A stretch of 64,000 nucleotides of DNA from 2-12-FULL-35-23 sp965196985 (lineage in GTDB: Bacteria > Pseudomonadota > Gammaproteobacteria > UBA12402). The notes beneath the pieces are model-generated. The model saw only the letters and a list, made by a program, of their open reading frames with translations, searched no databases and was not told where the DNA came from. Each line of letters starts with the position of its first letter. The stretch's first letter is position 1. The position numbers and the translations under genes are program-made. The DNA lies in assembly GCA_965196985.1 (NCBI GenBank), contig CBDALO010000016.1, positions 1 through 64,000 of the forward strand, given 5' to 3'. Below, piece by piece: positions 1 through 10,298 of the stretch.

Positions 1-278
1 CGCTTAACTCGAGCAACTCCATAAGGCGTTTGGTAATTTGCTTCATCTCTACTTCGTGCTGTTAGCTTTATTTTTCCAACATGGATAGGAGAGCCATCTG
101 CATAAAACTTACTTAAAGCTTTTTCAGTGGCTAATGTTCCAACCTCATTAAGGCCGTCAAGAATTGCATCCTCACATTCAAGCATGGATCCTTTTAGTGG
201 AAGCTTGAGCTCAATAGTTAATTCATTATTTTCATCAGAGAGAATTCTAGCTAACATCCAAACACCATCCGTAATCAA
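1..278 (-). CDS. ISKra4-family transposase, N-terminal part (runs off window)
   Basis: About the first 92 residues of the 436-residue ISKra4-type transposase, nearly identical to the other copies. One substitution is visible (an Asp of the full copies is Tyr here, in the segment after the LSKF motif). The start is the same TTG used by the other copies; the first ATG is seven codons further in. The catalytic core is outside the window. Confidence 0.8.
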   Translation of the reverse strand, partial: MITDGVWMLARILSDENNELTIELKLPLKGSMLECEDAILDGLNEVGTLATEKALSKFYADGSPIHVGKIKLTARSRDEANYQTPYGVARVK

Positions 279-329
279 GTTAAAGTGTATATTATGCTAT
301 ATTTTCTACATTATACAAACGCAGCACCC
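1..329 (-). mobile_element. ISKra4-family IS copy K1, cut by the window edge
   Basis: This is the 5' end of the same 1,387-bp element seen complete at 4024-5410, 10574-11960, 12139-13525 and 33406-34792. It ends in the inverted repeat GGGTGCTGCC read on the - strand (here one base differs near the tip). The rest lies outside the window, so its TSD cannot be read. It is inserted in xdhB, whose reading frame starts immediately at 330. Confidence 0.9.
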
Positions 330-1232
330 CTGGGAACAGTGCGAAACCATTGTTGAAGGTGAAGCTGAAGTTGGCGGCCAAGAACACCTGTATATTGAAA
401 CACAAGGTGCTTATGCCATCCCATTAGAAAATGGCAAAATGATGCTACACTCATCCACCCAAGGGACAACTCTGACCCAAAAAGTGGTAGCACGCGTGCT
501 TGGCATCGCAATGCACCAACTCGAAGTTGAAGTACGACGCTTAGGCGGTGGATTTGGCGGCAAAGAAGACCAAGCTACATGCTGGGCCAGTATGGCCGCA
601 TTAGCTGCACACCATACTGGCTGCCCAGTAAAAATGGTTCTGAATCGTCATGACGATATTAAAATGACAGGAAAACGTCACCCTTATCGCATGGACTACA
701 AAATAGGCTTAGATGAAAATTTAAAAATTATCGCTTATCAAGTAGATTTCTACCAAAATTCTGGAGCGGCATGTGACCTATCACCGGCCGTATTAGAAAG
801 AACCCTGTTTCACTGCACCAATAGTTATTTTATCCCTAACGTTAAAGCAACAGCCGTGTGTTGCCGCACTAACTTAGTTCCCAACACTGCGTTTAGAGGC
901 TTTGGTGGTCCACAAGGAATGTTTGTCATCGAAGCAGCAATTGCCAAAGCAGCAGAAAAGTTAGCCATTGATAAAGCAATCATCCAACGAAAAAACTTAA
1001 TACAAGAAGGCGACACCTTCCCTTATGGACAAATAGCCGAAGCTTGTGAAGCACAAAACACATTTGAACAGTGCTATCAACAGTTTGACTATGAAAAACG
1101 CTGCCAACAAGTTACTGACTTTAATCAGTCACAAAACCAACTCAAAAAAGGTCTGGCATTCATGCCAATCTGCTTTGGCATTGCCTTTACCAAGTTATTC
1201 TTTAACCAAGCACGTGCACTGATGCATGTTTA
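330..1232 (+). pseudogene. xdhB: xanthine dehydrogenase molybdopterin subunit XdhB, middle part
   Basis: Large-subunit (molybdenum-binding) part of xanthine dehydrogenase, which oxidises hypoxanthine and xanthine to urate in the cytoplasm. The frame opens directly at the end of ISKra4 K1 and runs through family landmarks: VGGQEHLYIETQ, the molybdopterin loop RRLGGGFGGKEDQ, and TAFRGFGGPQG. It is cut at 1232 by an IS4-family element, with a 7-bp TSD (ATGTTTA, 1226-1232 and 2702-2708). Deleting the IS and one TSD joins ALMHVY in frame to TDGSVSISTEAVEMGQG. The N-terminal part lies beyond the left edge. With one insertion at each end this gene cannot make a functional subunit. Confidence 0.92.
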
Positions 1233-2701
1233 CTGAAAACTACCCAAAATTTAAATCAGCAAAATAATGCTGAAATATTGTGTAAAAATGACTATGCTTT
1301 GTCTTTTTAACAAGACTAACGAGATGAGTATAAATGTTAAACTTCGCCGATTACGCTGCCCCTCTTTTTTCAAAATTAACTGGGAAAGTTGTTTTAAAAA
1401 AATCTATCGACGATTGTAGGAAAGCTATTAACTGAAGGTAGTTGTAAGTTGTTCAGTTCATCAAAAGATAACAATGAGTATAAAAAGATGATTCGTACAC
1501 TTACCGGTGAAAATAAAAGCACCGATTTAGATCCAATAAAAACAAATGATGTATTGCTAGAACAGAGCTGTGAAAAACTTTCACACGCCAGTAAAATTGA
1601 TGTTCTTCATGATCCTTCTGATATTAGAAAGCCACATAGCAAGCAAACTGAAAATCTAGGTAAAGTAAGGAGTCTGGACGGGGATATTATCAATGGTTAC
1701 AGCACGCATAACGCAGTTGCATTAGTACCTGGTGATAAGGCTGTGCATCTACTATCGCATGTAAGCTACAGCAATAAAGACCCTAAGTTTTTAAAAGCTG
1801 AGCATATTAAGAAAATAGAGGCTGGAAAGCCATTTGAGGGAGATAAAGAGGCCAAGAGTCTTTATGAATCTGGTGATTACTTTAATAAAAAGCTGCTGTC
1901 TATTCGTGAAATAGAAAAAATAGGAATCTGCCTAAAATCAAAGAATGAAGATGCAACCATTACCCATATTCTAGATAGAGAGTTTGATGATAATGACTAT
2001 CTCTCACTAATTGATACAAACCTAGATCAAGACTTTATTATTCGCTCAAAAATAACAAGAACAATAGAAGGTAGAGGTGATGATGGTAAAAAGCTTAAGC
2101 TGATTAACGCTGATTTTGATGCTCAAGGCGAAAAGCAATTCCAAAAGTTAACAGTTGGAAAGAATTGCGTACAAGACGGAAAAATAACTATTTATTTTGG
2201 AGAGTTTGAGAACTTCAATGCAATTAAAATCCAAATTACAGGCAGAGATGGTAGGAGAATTTTTAAGAATGACATGCTGCTATTAACTAATAAAAAAGTA
2301 ACGACTTTTGATGAGGCGTATGAGGTATACATAGCCTATCTATCTCGTGCGAAAATTGAATATGTTTTTAAATTTCTCAAGGAAGGACTAGGCTGGGAAA
2401 ATATGCAGATAAAAAATTTTAAAGGGATACAAAATCTACTGGCTGTATGTTTTTATGTGGCCTCATATTTGTATGAGATAGGTAAGGAAAAAGCTTATGA
2501 CGATTACGCAATTATGCTAGCTAAATTAGGAGATGGTAAGGGCAAGGTGACACGACACTTTATTGCGAAGGGTATTAGAAAACTTCTAACGTATCACTTA
2601 GTAGAGCAATTTTTTAAAGAAAATAGTGTTTCTCAAGAAGAACAAAAAGAATTATCGAATTCAGTTCAGGTAGGGAGATAACAATTTTGGGTAGTTCTCA
2701 G
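1233..2701 (+). mobile_element. IS4-family IS, copy 1 (1,469 bp)
   Basis: Bounded by inverted repeats CTGARAACTACCCAAAAT and flanked by the 7-bp direct repeat ATGTTTA. A second copy of identical length lies at 16581-18049 inside an ISKra4 element, with the TSD TATCATA. Here it splits xdhB in frame. Confidence 0.93.
1334..2681 (+). CDS. IS4-family transposase, in two overlapping frames
   Basis: DDE transposase of the IS4 type. The main frame (about 1398-2681) carries the first-Asp region VLHDPSDIRKP with NLGKVRSLDGDIINGY, a second Asp in ILDREFDDNDY, and a Y-x-x-K/E-type C-terminal motif (YVFKFLKEGLGWE). The natural N-terminus, beginning MLNFADYAAPLFSK at the ATG at 1334, lies in a different frame that stops at 1433. 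The two frames meet at a run of seven A (1396-1402): reading one base fewer gives a continuous protein of about 450 residues. Copy 2 has the same run and the same break, so either the protein is made by slippage on the A run or both copies descend from one inactive element. Confidence 0.85.
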
Positions 2702-3627
2702 ATGTTTATACCGATGGCTCAGTAAGCATCAGCACTGAAGCCGTAGAGATGGGGCAAGGTGTAAACACCAAACTACTACAAGTAGCCGCAACAATTCTTT
2801 CAATCAACCCAGACAAAATAAAAATTGAAACAACCAATACCACCCGAGTTGCCAATGCCTCACCTTCTGCTGCCAGCGCAACAGCAGATTTAAATGGCAA
2901 AGCTGTTGAGATTGCCTGTAATGAAATATTAACTCGCCTCTGCGAGGTTGCAGCGAAACTGCTACAAGTAACAAGCGATAAAGTTGCTATCAAAAATGGA
3001 AAAGTGACTGTTTCAAATGAAGAATCAAGCCTAACCTGGAATGAATTAATAACGACAGCCTATGAGCAACGCGTAAATTTATCAGCAAAAGGCCATTACT
3101 CAACTCCTAAAATTCACTTTGATACCAATACAGAAACGGGACACCCTTTTTCTTACCATGTTTACGGCACCGCCTTATTTGAAATCACGTTAGATTGCAT
3201 ACGCGGTAACTATGAAATTGAGCAAGTTGATATTGTGCACGACTATGGGCAAAGCATGAACGAGGCTATTGACCTAGGGCAAATTGAAGGTGGTTTAACT
3301 CAAGGCGTTGGCTGGATGACAGTAGAGGATTTACGATTCAATGAAGAAGGGCTCCTGCTATCAAATGCGCTCTCCACCTATAAAGTTCCTGACGTCTATG
3401 CTGCACCTAAGCTAATCAACGTTGAAGCCCTAAAAGCCTCGGGCAGTGAACTTGCCATTTTCCGCTCAAAAGCTGTAGGTGAGCCACCGTTGATGTATGG
3501 TATTGGCGCATACTTTGCCTTGACTGATGCTATCCGTGCTTACAACCCAAACTATATCGACCAAAGCCATGCACCGATGACACCCGAAAGGGTATTAATG
3601 GGACTACATTGCAACAAAGCAACATGA
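2702..3627 (+). pseudogene. xdhB: xanthine dehydrogenase molybdopterin subunit XdhB, C-terminal part
   Basis: Continuation of xdhB after the IS4 element. The sequence gives EMGQGVNTKLLQVAA, the core segment VDIVHDYGQSMNEAIDLGQIEGG, and SKAVGEPPLMYGIGA; the Glu of the VGEPP motif matches the catalytic glutamate of xanthine dehydrogenases. It ends at a TGA that overlaps the start of xdhC by four bases (ATGA), the arrangement of a translationally coupled operon. The C-terminus is complete, but the gene is interrupted upstream. Confidence 0.92.
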
Positions 3628-4023
3628 AGAAAGATCACACCATCTGGCAACTAATCAACGACTGTAAACAACACAATGTTACTGTGGGCTTGATGGTGGT
3701 AATCTCAAGCCAAGGCAGCAGTCCAGGGCGACAAAGTTTTAAAATGGCAGTAGCTGCAGATGGGCGTCTGGCAGGCTCCATTGGTGGTGGCACCATGGAG
3801 TATGGCCTAGTTGATTTATTAAGGACCCATGCATGGCATGCAAAGCGGCAAGTTGAAGTTCGCCCTTTAGTCCATCGAAAAAAGGCAACCCAAAACCCAT
3901 CTGGTATGATTTGCGCCGGTGAACAGGTTGTCGTGCTTTACCCTGATGTATTACTTTCCACGGATCTAGCACAAACTGCTTTAAGTATCATTGAACAACA
4001 AAGAACAGGGAAATTAACTTTTA
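3624..4023 (+). pseudogene. xdhC: XdhC molybdenum-cofactor insertion protein, N-terminal part
   Basis: XdhC binds and sulfurates molybdenum cofactor and delivers it to XdhB. The ATG at 3624 overlaps the xdhB stop. The N-terminal XdhC/CoxI domain is recognisable in VVISSQGSSPGRQSFKMAVAADG, GSIGGGTMEYGLV, and the Cys motif MICAGEQVVVLYP. The gene is cut at 4023 by ISKra4 K2 (TSD AACTTTTA) and again at 5773 by a nest of insertions. Removing all insertions and duplicate TSDs leaves 969 bp, an uninterrupted 322-residue protein made from 3624-4023, 5419-5773 and 13599-13812. The family is usually about 250-380 residues. Confidence 0.93.
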
Positions 4024-5410
4024 GGGTGCTGCCTCTATATAATGTAGGCTATATTGCTGCTGGCACGCCAAAATCATTGACCTTCTCCCAAAACTGATCC
4101 CATCTGCCTTTAGTCTTTACTAGTGTTCTCAAGCATAAAACGATTTTCATTCCCTTGTCTTTCCAGCGCATTCCTGATCCGCCTAATCTTTGTTTAACAA
4201 TTGTTTTACATGCTGCTTCAGTGACGCCAGAGCCAATTGGTGCATTCTGCTTAATCAAATTATGATACGACATTCGCTTTTCTTTAATATTATTTTCAAA
4301 ATACGTAATTGTTCCTTCTAGCTTTTCTCTAAGCGATTTATTCAGTTTTTTATTTAGATGCTCTTTAAGCTCAGCAAGTATTCTACCTGCCGCACCTTTC
4401 TTGTGCTTTAAGTCATGACATCTCTCTTCGAGCCAAACATCACGCTCATCTCTTTCAGATTTTTTGGTAAATACTGCCTTTGATGCTTCGCCGAGATATT
4501 CAGTTGCATGCCAAAAATCTAAAATTTGCGTATCAGTATGTTTTTTTAGAAATGGCCAATTATTTTTTGCTCCATCAGCAACGCCAATTGTTTTAGCATC
4601 AGGGTAATATTTCTTTTTCAGCTTTATTTCCTTTTCAAGCCTATTAAAGAATTCATCTTTTCCATATTCTGGTGATGCTGCAACGTAGGTTGTGTGCAGG
4701 CGTGCACCATGCTTATCATACATGGAAATAGTTCCAACCATGCTCTCTCTATAACCATCATCAACGGTGAGAACATATGCACCATCTAAGCTAATACTTA
4801 GCATCTCAATGCCTGCATCAAGCTTTGGCTCTTCATATTCCCACTCAGCCTCTTTGGCTTGTGCAATACCGCCAACAAAATCAGTTGCCCGTTGCAAGTA
4901 TGAATGTGAGATTTTACGGTTATGATTGACCTTGAGATCATCAATAACACTAGGAGCAGGTAAGTTTGAGTATTTATGTGAGATTATTTTTGCAAATCGC
5001 GGTGTTGATCCTTGGATAATTCTAGCCTTATCTTCTAAAGGACAAAAGATCTTCCCGCCTTTAGAGGTTTGATAAACATAACGCTTAACTCGAGCAACTC
5101 CATAAGGCGTTTGGTAATTTGCTTCATCTCTACTTCGTGCTGTTAGCTTTATTTTTCCAACATGGATAGGAGAGCCATCTGCATCAAACTTACTTAAAGC
5201 TTTTTCAGTGGCTAATGTTCCAACCTCATTAAGGCCGTCAAGAATTGCATCCTCACATTCAAGCATGGATCCTTTTAGTGGAAGCTTGAGCTCAATAGTT
5301 AATTCATTATTTTCATCAGAGAGAATTCTAGCTAACATCCAAACACCATCCGTAATCAAGTTAAAGTGTATATTATGCTATATTTTCTACATTATATAAA
5401 GGCAGCACCC
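4024..5410 (-). mobile_element. ISKra4-family IS copy K2 (1,387 bp) in xdhC
   Basis: Complete element with long terminal inverted repeats starting GGGTGCTGCC (about 24 bp match between the ends). The 8-bp TSD AACTTTTA is at 4016-4023 and 5411-5418. Orientation is opposite to xdhC. Confidence 0.95.
4049..5359 (-). CDS. ISKra4-family transposase
   Basis: 436-residue transposase filling the element. The N-terminal region is followed by a conserved block YGVARVKRYVYQTSKGGKIF and CPLEDKARI typical of ISKra4 proteins. The DDE core has Asp in SISLDGAYV, Asp in IGVADGAKNNWPF, DFWHATEYLGEA, and Glu in GSGVTEAACKTIVKQR. The annotated start is TTG; an ATG lies seven codons in and there is no clear ribosome binding site. 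It is identical or nearly so to the copies at 10625 and 12190, so it is recently active. Confidence 0.9.
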   Translation of the reverse strand: MITDGVWMLARILSDENNELTIELKLPLKGSMLECEDAILDGLNEVGTLATEKALSKFDADGSPIHVGKIKLTARSRDEANYQTPYGVARVKRYVYQTSKGGKIFCPLEDKARIIQGSTPRFAKIISHKYSNLPAPSVIDDLKVNHNRKISHSYLQRATDFVGGIAQAKEAEWEYEEPKLDAGIEMLSISLDGAYVLTVDDGYRESMVGTISMYDKHGARLHTTYVAASPEYGKDEFFNRLEKEIKLKKKYYPDAKTIGVADGAKNNWPFLKKHTDTQILDFWHATEYLGEASKAVFTKKSERDERDVWLEERCHDLKHKKGAAGRILAELKEHLNKKLNKSLREKLEGTITYFENNIKEKRMSYHNLIKQNAPIGSGVTEAACKTIVKQRLGGSGMRWKDKGMKIVLCLRTLVKTKGRWDQFWEKVNDFGVPAAI

Positions 5411-5773
5411 AACTTTTACCTTTGAGCATATCCACCTCATACCAGAAATTGAACACCCCACCTTACCAAAACTCATTAACAGCGACTCTAATTACTGGGT
5501 CTACTGCGAAAGCATAGGTCGTTGTGAAACAGCGTATGTCGTTGGTGGAGGACACGTTGGCTTAGCAGTAAGCGAAATATTAAAGTTCCTCGGCTTTTAC
5601 GTAGTAGTAATTGACGAACGACCCGATGTAATTACCTTAACGAAAAACATCCATGCGAATGAAAAGATTGTTTGTAACTATTCTAGTTTGAAAAAACATA
5701 TTCGACCTGGCGCAATGAGTTATGTCGCTGTAATGACATTCTCATTTCATACTGATGTTGCTGCTCTTTCCAG
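5411..5773 (+). pseudogene. xdhC: XdhC, central part with Rossmann motif
   Basis: Second piece of xdhC. In the restored frame it reads EIEHPTLPKL, then YVVGGGHVGLAVSEIL (a GGGHVG nucleotide-binding turn typical of the XdhC Rossmann domain), then VVVIDERPDVITL. It begins with the TSD of ISKra4 K2 and ends with the TSD CTTTCCAG (5766-5773) of the IS256 nest; the same 8 bp reappear at 13591-13598. Confidence 0.92.
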
Positions 5774-5880
5774 GCTAGTGCGCCATCCTTTCTGTAAATT
5801 CCATTGACTTGCTGAAAATAAGCAGGCGACTCAGTCAGATTAGAAATTCCTTTTAAGGTAAACTTAACCAAAAAAGAGGA

Positions 5881-6811
5881 ATGACAATGAGCTGCTATAA
5901 AAATGAGAACTTAATCGAAGAAGCCATACATGTTTTAGCGATGGAGGGGTTTGAAGCTTTACCTAAGCTTGTCTCCAGGTTGATGAATGAGGCTATGTTA
6001 ATAGAAAGGGAGCGCCATTTAAATGCCAGTCCTTATGAGCGAACTGGCGATAGAAACGGATATGCGAACGGCTTTAAACCAAGGTTAATTAACACAGGTC
6101 AAGGTCAGCTTGAGCTACAGATACCGCAGGTTAGAGACTCCAATGAAGCCTTCTATCCATCAGTCTTAGAGCGAGGTGTACGCTCTGATAGAGCACTTAA
6201 GCTGGCTGTCGCTGAAATGTATGTGCATGGGGTTTCCACGCGCAAAGTTGAAAAGGTGCTAAAGCAACTCTGTGGAACAAATATTTCAAGCACAGAGGTA
6301 AGCCGTTGCGCTAAATTGTTGGATGAAGATTTAAAGAAATGGCGAAATAAGCCGTTAGGAAAGATAAAATATCTTTGGCTAGATGCACGTTATGAGAAGG
6401 TGCGCACTAGCGGCACAGTACAAGACTGTGCGGTATTGATAGCCTATGGCTTTGATGAATCAACCGGCAAGAGAACAGTGCTAGGTGTTTCTGTTGCGTT
6501 ATCAGAGGCTGAGGTACATTGGCGTGATTTTCTTCAGCAGTTGGTTGAGCGAGGTATACATGGTATTGAGTTGATTACTAGCGACGCTCATACTGGCCTA
6601 AAAGCCGCTAGAAGAGCTGTGTTCCCCAGTGTTCCTTGGCAACGCTGCCAATTTCATTTGCAGCAAAATGCTCAGGCTCACATACCAAAGCGCTCAATGA
6701 AGGAACCAGTAGCTGAGGAGATTACAGCTATATTTAATGCCTCAAACATTCATGAGTCGGAAAGACTATTGGCTATGGCGTTAGATAAATATCAGCAAAC
6801 AGCACCAGAGC
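5881..6811 (+). pseudogene. IS256-family transposase, N-terminal part
   Basis: First 310 codons of the 388-residue IS256 (mutator-type) transposase, preceded by the ribosome binding site AGAGGA. It contains the first two catalytic acidic positions (YLWLDARYEKV, ELITSDAHTGL) and the CQFHLQ motif. It is cut by IS66 at 6812. Joining to 10307-10542 restores 389 codons exactly, including the third acidic residue in SNIAERVNREVKRR. Confidence 0.92.
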
Positions 6812-6858
6812 GTATCCGTCTTATTTCAGCATGATGCTCATGCTGCGCTCTCTTTAGT

Positions 6859-8511
6859 TTACTGCGCCTGTGATGAGCGGATGGTAATTAATTCCGCTAG
6901 CGAAGGCATAGAATAATTTTTTGTAATTCTGTCATATATATAATCGAAGACATTAACTGCTAGCTTTTTACATGTCTCAGTAATTGTAACCATTGTATCC
7001 TTAGCTTTCGTTCCTTCTTCACTCATAGTATGAAGGTGTACATCGCGCATTCTAGCCTGCTTCCGAGCCATCAACTCTGCTGGATTGTTATGTAGAGGAA
7101 GCTCTGGCTTTTCCAGCACTAACAATAGCTGCCTTTTCTTTTTTAAGGTGAGCTCAATTTGTTTATCTAGTTTCTCGTAGCCAGTGATTGTTGAGAATAA
7201 CTCAGTAAACTCATTGGATAGCTTATCTATCTCATCTTGCCCTGGGTTCTTTTTATATTCAATGAGCTTATGATAATAATCCCAAAACCTATCCAAGAAG
7301 CTGTCAACAGAGTCTTGGTGCTTCTTAAAAATTGGCGTCAGCTTTTTATAATGCCTACCCTCATGAACCCAGCACAAGGCGAGTGATTCAGTAATGAGCT
7401 TAAACTGTGGCGCATCATCGGTAATGAGTGTTTCTATCGCATAAGGACTCTTTCTATATGTTGAGATAGCTGCCGCATCAGTAATCAGCTTTCTATATTT
7501 TGGAAATTTTTTATCACCTAATACCTTATCAAGAATAACTTCCAGCTCCTTACTGTTTAAGATAGTCGATGAGTGAAATACCTTTAAGCTTTCGATTACC
7601 TTGTGGGGTAAGTTCATAGTAGCCAGTAAATTAAAAGCGGCCTCATTTAATGTGAACCCAAAGTGGTCTTTGCTTAACATTTCAATGACGCTTAATCGAC
7701 TTTTACTGGTCAGCGTAAAGTAAGCTGAATAATACTCATTACCCAATACATTAACATAACGGTTTTTCCCATCCTCTCTAGCGTTGGTGTCATCTAGGTG
7801 CTGGTAGTTCGTGGATTGTAAACCTGCCTTCACAACTTCTACCTTCTCGGGCTCAAGTATCGTAGGTGTTTTAATTGTGAAGCTATGGATGGTTGATTTA
7901 CTAATATCTATGTTGGCGGTTTTATAAAATGTCTCAAGGCTTTCTAGCGTCATACCACCTTGAGTATTTAGGAAGCTTGTCCAGCTTTTAATAGTAGGGC
8001 CGAACTGGCCCTCATAACCAGTTGGCAGAGGTGCTGTATAGTGTTTGTTTTCAGAAGGGGAGTAATATTGTTGGCGCAAAAAAAGAGTGCTATTAGCAGC
8101 AATTTTTATATCCTGGATAAGTGTTTTCTTAGAGCCATTTGGCACAGCATCGCTGGGCAACGAATCTGGATTAATTGTTAGTGTCACTGTATTAGAGACT
8201 TCGAGATTTTTTTTACTAGATTTTGGCTTTCTAGTTTTATTGGTTTTATTTCCTTTTCTATCCTTCTCGGAGGAATGATCCTTGTCCTTGTTAGCGCGCG
8301 TTTGCTTTCTAACATTAGGCTTTCCTTGCTCACCTTTATATTTATTTAATGCGTTATTTAACGATTGCACCTTGTCTTCTAGCTTTATGATTTTCTCAGC
8401 CTGACTTTCACATACATTGCTAAAATCTGTTTCTAGTGCTGTTGGTGTAACAGTATTATTAAATCTCTCAATGAGATCGGCTAAAACTGATTTGTCAGGT
8501 TGTTTTTTCAT
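6859..8511 (-). CDS. IS66-family transposase (TnpC-like)
   Basis: About 550 residues. A Lys/Ser-rich N-terminal region with a short coiled-coil-like stretch (AEKIIKLEDKVQSLNNAL) precedes the IS66 DDE core: QHLDDTNAREDG, a central LCWVHEGRHYKKL, and the C-terminal HNNPAELMARKQARMRDVH signature. A GTG 15 codons upstream of the chosen ATG is also possible. Neither start has a convincing ribosome binding site. This copy keeps the C-terminus that copy 2 has lost through a 1-base deletion. Confidence 0.9.
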   Translation of the reverse strand: MKKQPDKSVLADLIERFNNTVTPTALETDFSNVCESQAEKIIKLEDKVQSLNNALNKYKGEQGKPNVRKQTRANKDKDHSSEKDRKGNKTNKTRKPKSSKKNLEVSNTVTLTINPDSLPSDAVPNGSKKTLIQDIKIAANSTLFLRQQYYSPSENKHYTAPLPTGYEGQFGPTIKSWTSFLNTQGGMTLESLETFYKTANIDISKSTIHSFTIKTPTILEPEKVEVVKAGLQSTNYQHLDDTNAREDGKNRYVNVLGNEYYSAYFTLTSKSRLSVIEMLSKDHFGFTLNEAAFNLLATMNLPHKVIESLKVFHSSTILNSKELEVILDKVLGDKKFPKYRKLITDAAAISTYRKSPYAIETLITDDAPQFKLITESLALCWVHEGRHYKKLTPIFKKHQDSVDSFLDRFWDYYHKLIEYKKNPGQDEIDKLSNEFTELFSTITGYEKLDKQIELTLKKKRQLLLVLEKPELPLHNNPAELMARKQARMRDVHLHTMSEEGTKAKDTMVTITETCKKLAVNVFDYIYDRITKNYSMPSLAELITIRSSQAQ

Positions 8512-8836
8512 AGGAAGAGTATACCACGGGTTTGAAAAGGTAAATTTTCCCCACACAGATGGCCGTACTGCTGAAATTATTTTTAAGCCATGAACCTGAT
8601 CGATGAAAAAATAATCCGAGCATACAGCGTTGTTATAGAGCGCACATCATGCTTTTATGACACACGATGATTCCAATATAAAATTTCCAAATTTGCACGA
8701 AAAAGCTGTCAAGAACTTTTTGAATTATTGCTAGTGCGCCATCCTTTCTGTAAATTCCATTGACTTGCTGAAAATAAGCAGGCCACTCAGTCAGATTAGA
8801 AATTCCTTTTAAGGTAAACTTAACCAAAAAAGAGGA

Positions 8837-10003
8837 ATGACAATGAGCTGCTATAAAAATGAGAACTTAATCGAAGAAGCCATACATGTTTTAGCGATGG
8901 AGGGGTTTGAAGCTTTACCTAAGCTTGTCTCCAGGTTGATGAATGAGGCTATGTTAATAGAAAGGGAGCGCCATTTAAATGCCAGTCCTTATGAGCGAAC
9001 TGGCGATAGAAACGGATATGCGAACGGCTTTAAACCAAGGTTAATTAACACAGGTCAAGGTCAGCTTGAGCTACAGATACCGCAGGTTAGAGACTCCAAT
9101 GAAGCCTTCTATCCATCAGTCTTAGAGCGAGGTGTACGCTCTGATAGAGCACTTAAGCTGGCTGTCGCTGAAATGTATGTGCATGGGGTTTCCACGCGCA
9201 AAGTTGAAAAGGTGCTAAAGCAACTCTGTGGAACAGATATTTCAAGCACAGAGGTAAGCCGTTGCGCTAAATTGTTGGATGAAGATTTAAAGAAATGGCG
9301 AAATAAGCCGTTAGGAAAGATAAAATATCTTTGGCTAGATGCACGTTATGAGAAGGTGCGCACTAGCGGCACAGTACAAGACTGTGCGGTATTGATAGCC
9401 TATGGCTTTGATGAATCAACCGGCAAGAGAACAGTGCTAGGTGTTTCTGTTGCGTTATCAGAGGCTGAGGTACATTGGCGTGATTTTCTTCAGCAGTTGG
9501 TTGAGCGAGGTATACATGGTATTGAGTTGATTACTAGCGACGCTCATACTGGCCTAAAAGCCGCTAGAAGAGCTGTGTTCCCCAGTGTTCCTTGGCAACG
9601 CTGCCAATTTCATTTGCAGCAAAATGCTCAGGCTCACATACCAAAGCGCTCAATGAAGGAACCAGTAGCTGAGGAGATTACAGCTATATTTAATGCCTCA
9701 AACATTCATGAGTCGGAAAGACTATTGGCTATGGCGGTAGATAAATATCAGCAAACAGCACCAGAGCTTTCTTCTTGGTTGGAAGTGAATATACCGGAGG
9801 GCTTAGTAGTGATGAACTTTGACAGGCCGCATCAAAAAAGATTAAGAACCAGTAACATAGCTGAGCGCGTAAACAGAGAGGTAAAAAGAAGGACGCATAC
9901 AGTTGGAATTTTCCCTAATACTGAATCGTGCCTAAGGCTCGTATCAGCTGTTTTAGTGGAAATTGATGACCAGTGGAGCGGATCACCTAGATACTTAAGT
10001 TGA
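8837..10003 (+). CDS. IS256-family transposase, intact
   Basis: 388 residues, the usual size for the family, starting at the second ATG region after AGAGGA. The DDE residues are in YLWLDARYEKV, LITSDAHTGLKAA and TSNIAERVNREVKRR. It is essentially identical to the copies at 23972, 28845 and 51987, so transposition was recent or is continuing. Confidence 0.95.
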   Translation: MTMSCYKNENLIEEAIHVLAMEGFEALPKLVSRLMNEAMLIERERHLNASPYERTGDRNGYANGFKPRLINTGQGQLELQIPQVRDSNEAFYPSVLERGVRSDRALKLAVAEMYVHGVSTRKVEKVLKQLCGTDISSTEVSRCAKLLDEDLKKWRNKPLGKIKYLWLDARYEKVRTSGTVQDCAVLIAYGFDESTGKRTVLGVSVALSEAEVHWRDFLQQLVERGIHGIELITSDAHTGLKAARRAVFPSVPWQRCQFHLQQNAQAHIPKRSMKEPVAEEITAIFNASNIHESERLLAMAVDKYQQTAPELSSWLEVNIPEGLVVMNFDRPHQKRLRTSNIAERVNREVKRRTHTVGIFPNTESCLRLVSAVLVEIDDQWSGSPRYLS

Positions 10004-10261
10004 AGTGAATAATAAGGCTTCATAGGGTTTTAGGATAGATCATTCTTGTTCTTATTAACGAGATATAATTGCTATTACCTAAAAGCTAATAATTTATTTT
10101 GAGAGGAGAAAAATTTGAGGTATAAATAATTTTTTAGATTGATTAGCATAATTAATTTAAGATATTATGCGATGAGACAGGTACAATAGAGTGCCATTTA
10201 GAATTTTAAAGGTTTTTCTAAGTACTGAAGTTGGTTTTTACAGACAAAATAACGCTCTATC
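10004..10261. other. IS256 3' non-coding tail
   Basis: About 257 bp of very AT-rich sequence lie between the transposase stop and the terminal repeat in every IS256 copy here. I see no open frame longer than a few codons, only a purine-rich GAGAGGAGAAAA stretch. The equivalent tail of copy 1 was hit twice by ISKra4. This copy differs from the others by one base in the middle of the tail. Confidence 0.6.
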
Positions 10262-10298
10262 GAATTATTTTCAAATCATGCTGATATTGAACGGATAC

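Larger units (their letters stand above)
8730..10261 (+). mobile_element. IS256-family IS copy 2 (1,532 bp), inside IS66 copy 1
   Basis: Complete copy with TSD GAATTATT at 8722-8729 and 10262-10269. The matching undisturbed site is visible in IS66 copy 2 near 57048, which confirms the insertion point. Confidence 0.95.
6812..10298 (-). mobile_element. IS66-family IS copy 1, interrupted by IS256 copy 2
   Basis: Ends read GTATCCGTCTT and AACGGATAC, an inverted-repeat pair, with the 8-bp TSD ACCAGAGC at 6804-6811 and 10299-10306. Without the internal IS256 and its TSD it is 1,947 bp, against 1,946 bp for copy 2 at 55130-57075. It is a single-gene IS66 with no accessory tnpA/tnpB. The IS256 hit lies upstream of the transposase, so the coding region is whole. 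Confidence 0.93.

Noticed and set aside
5208..5399. 63-codon frame on the opposite strand of the ISKra4 transposase, repeated in each copy
   Set aside because: It is an antisense shadow of the transposase N-terminus and recurs only because the IS recurs; no ribosome binding site.
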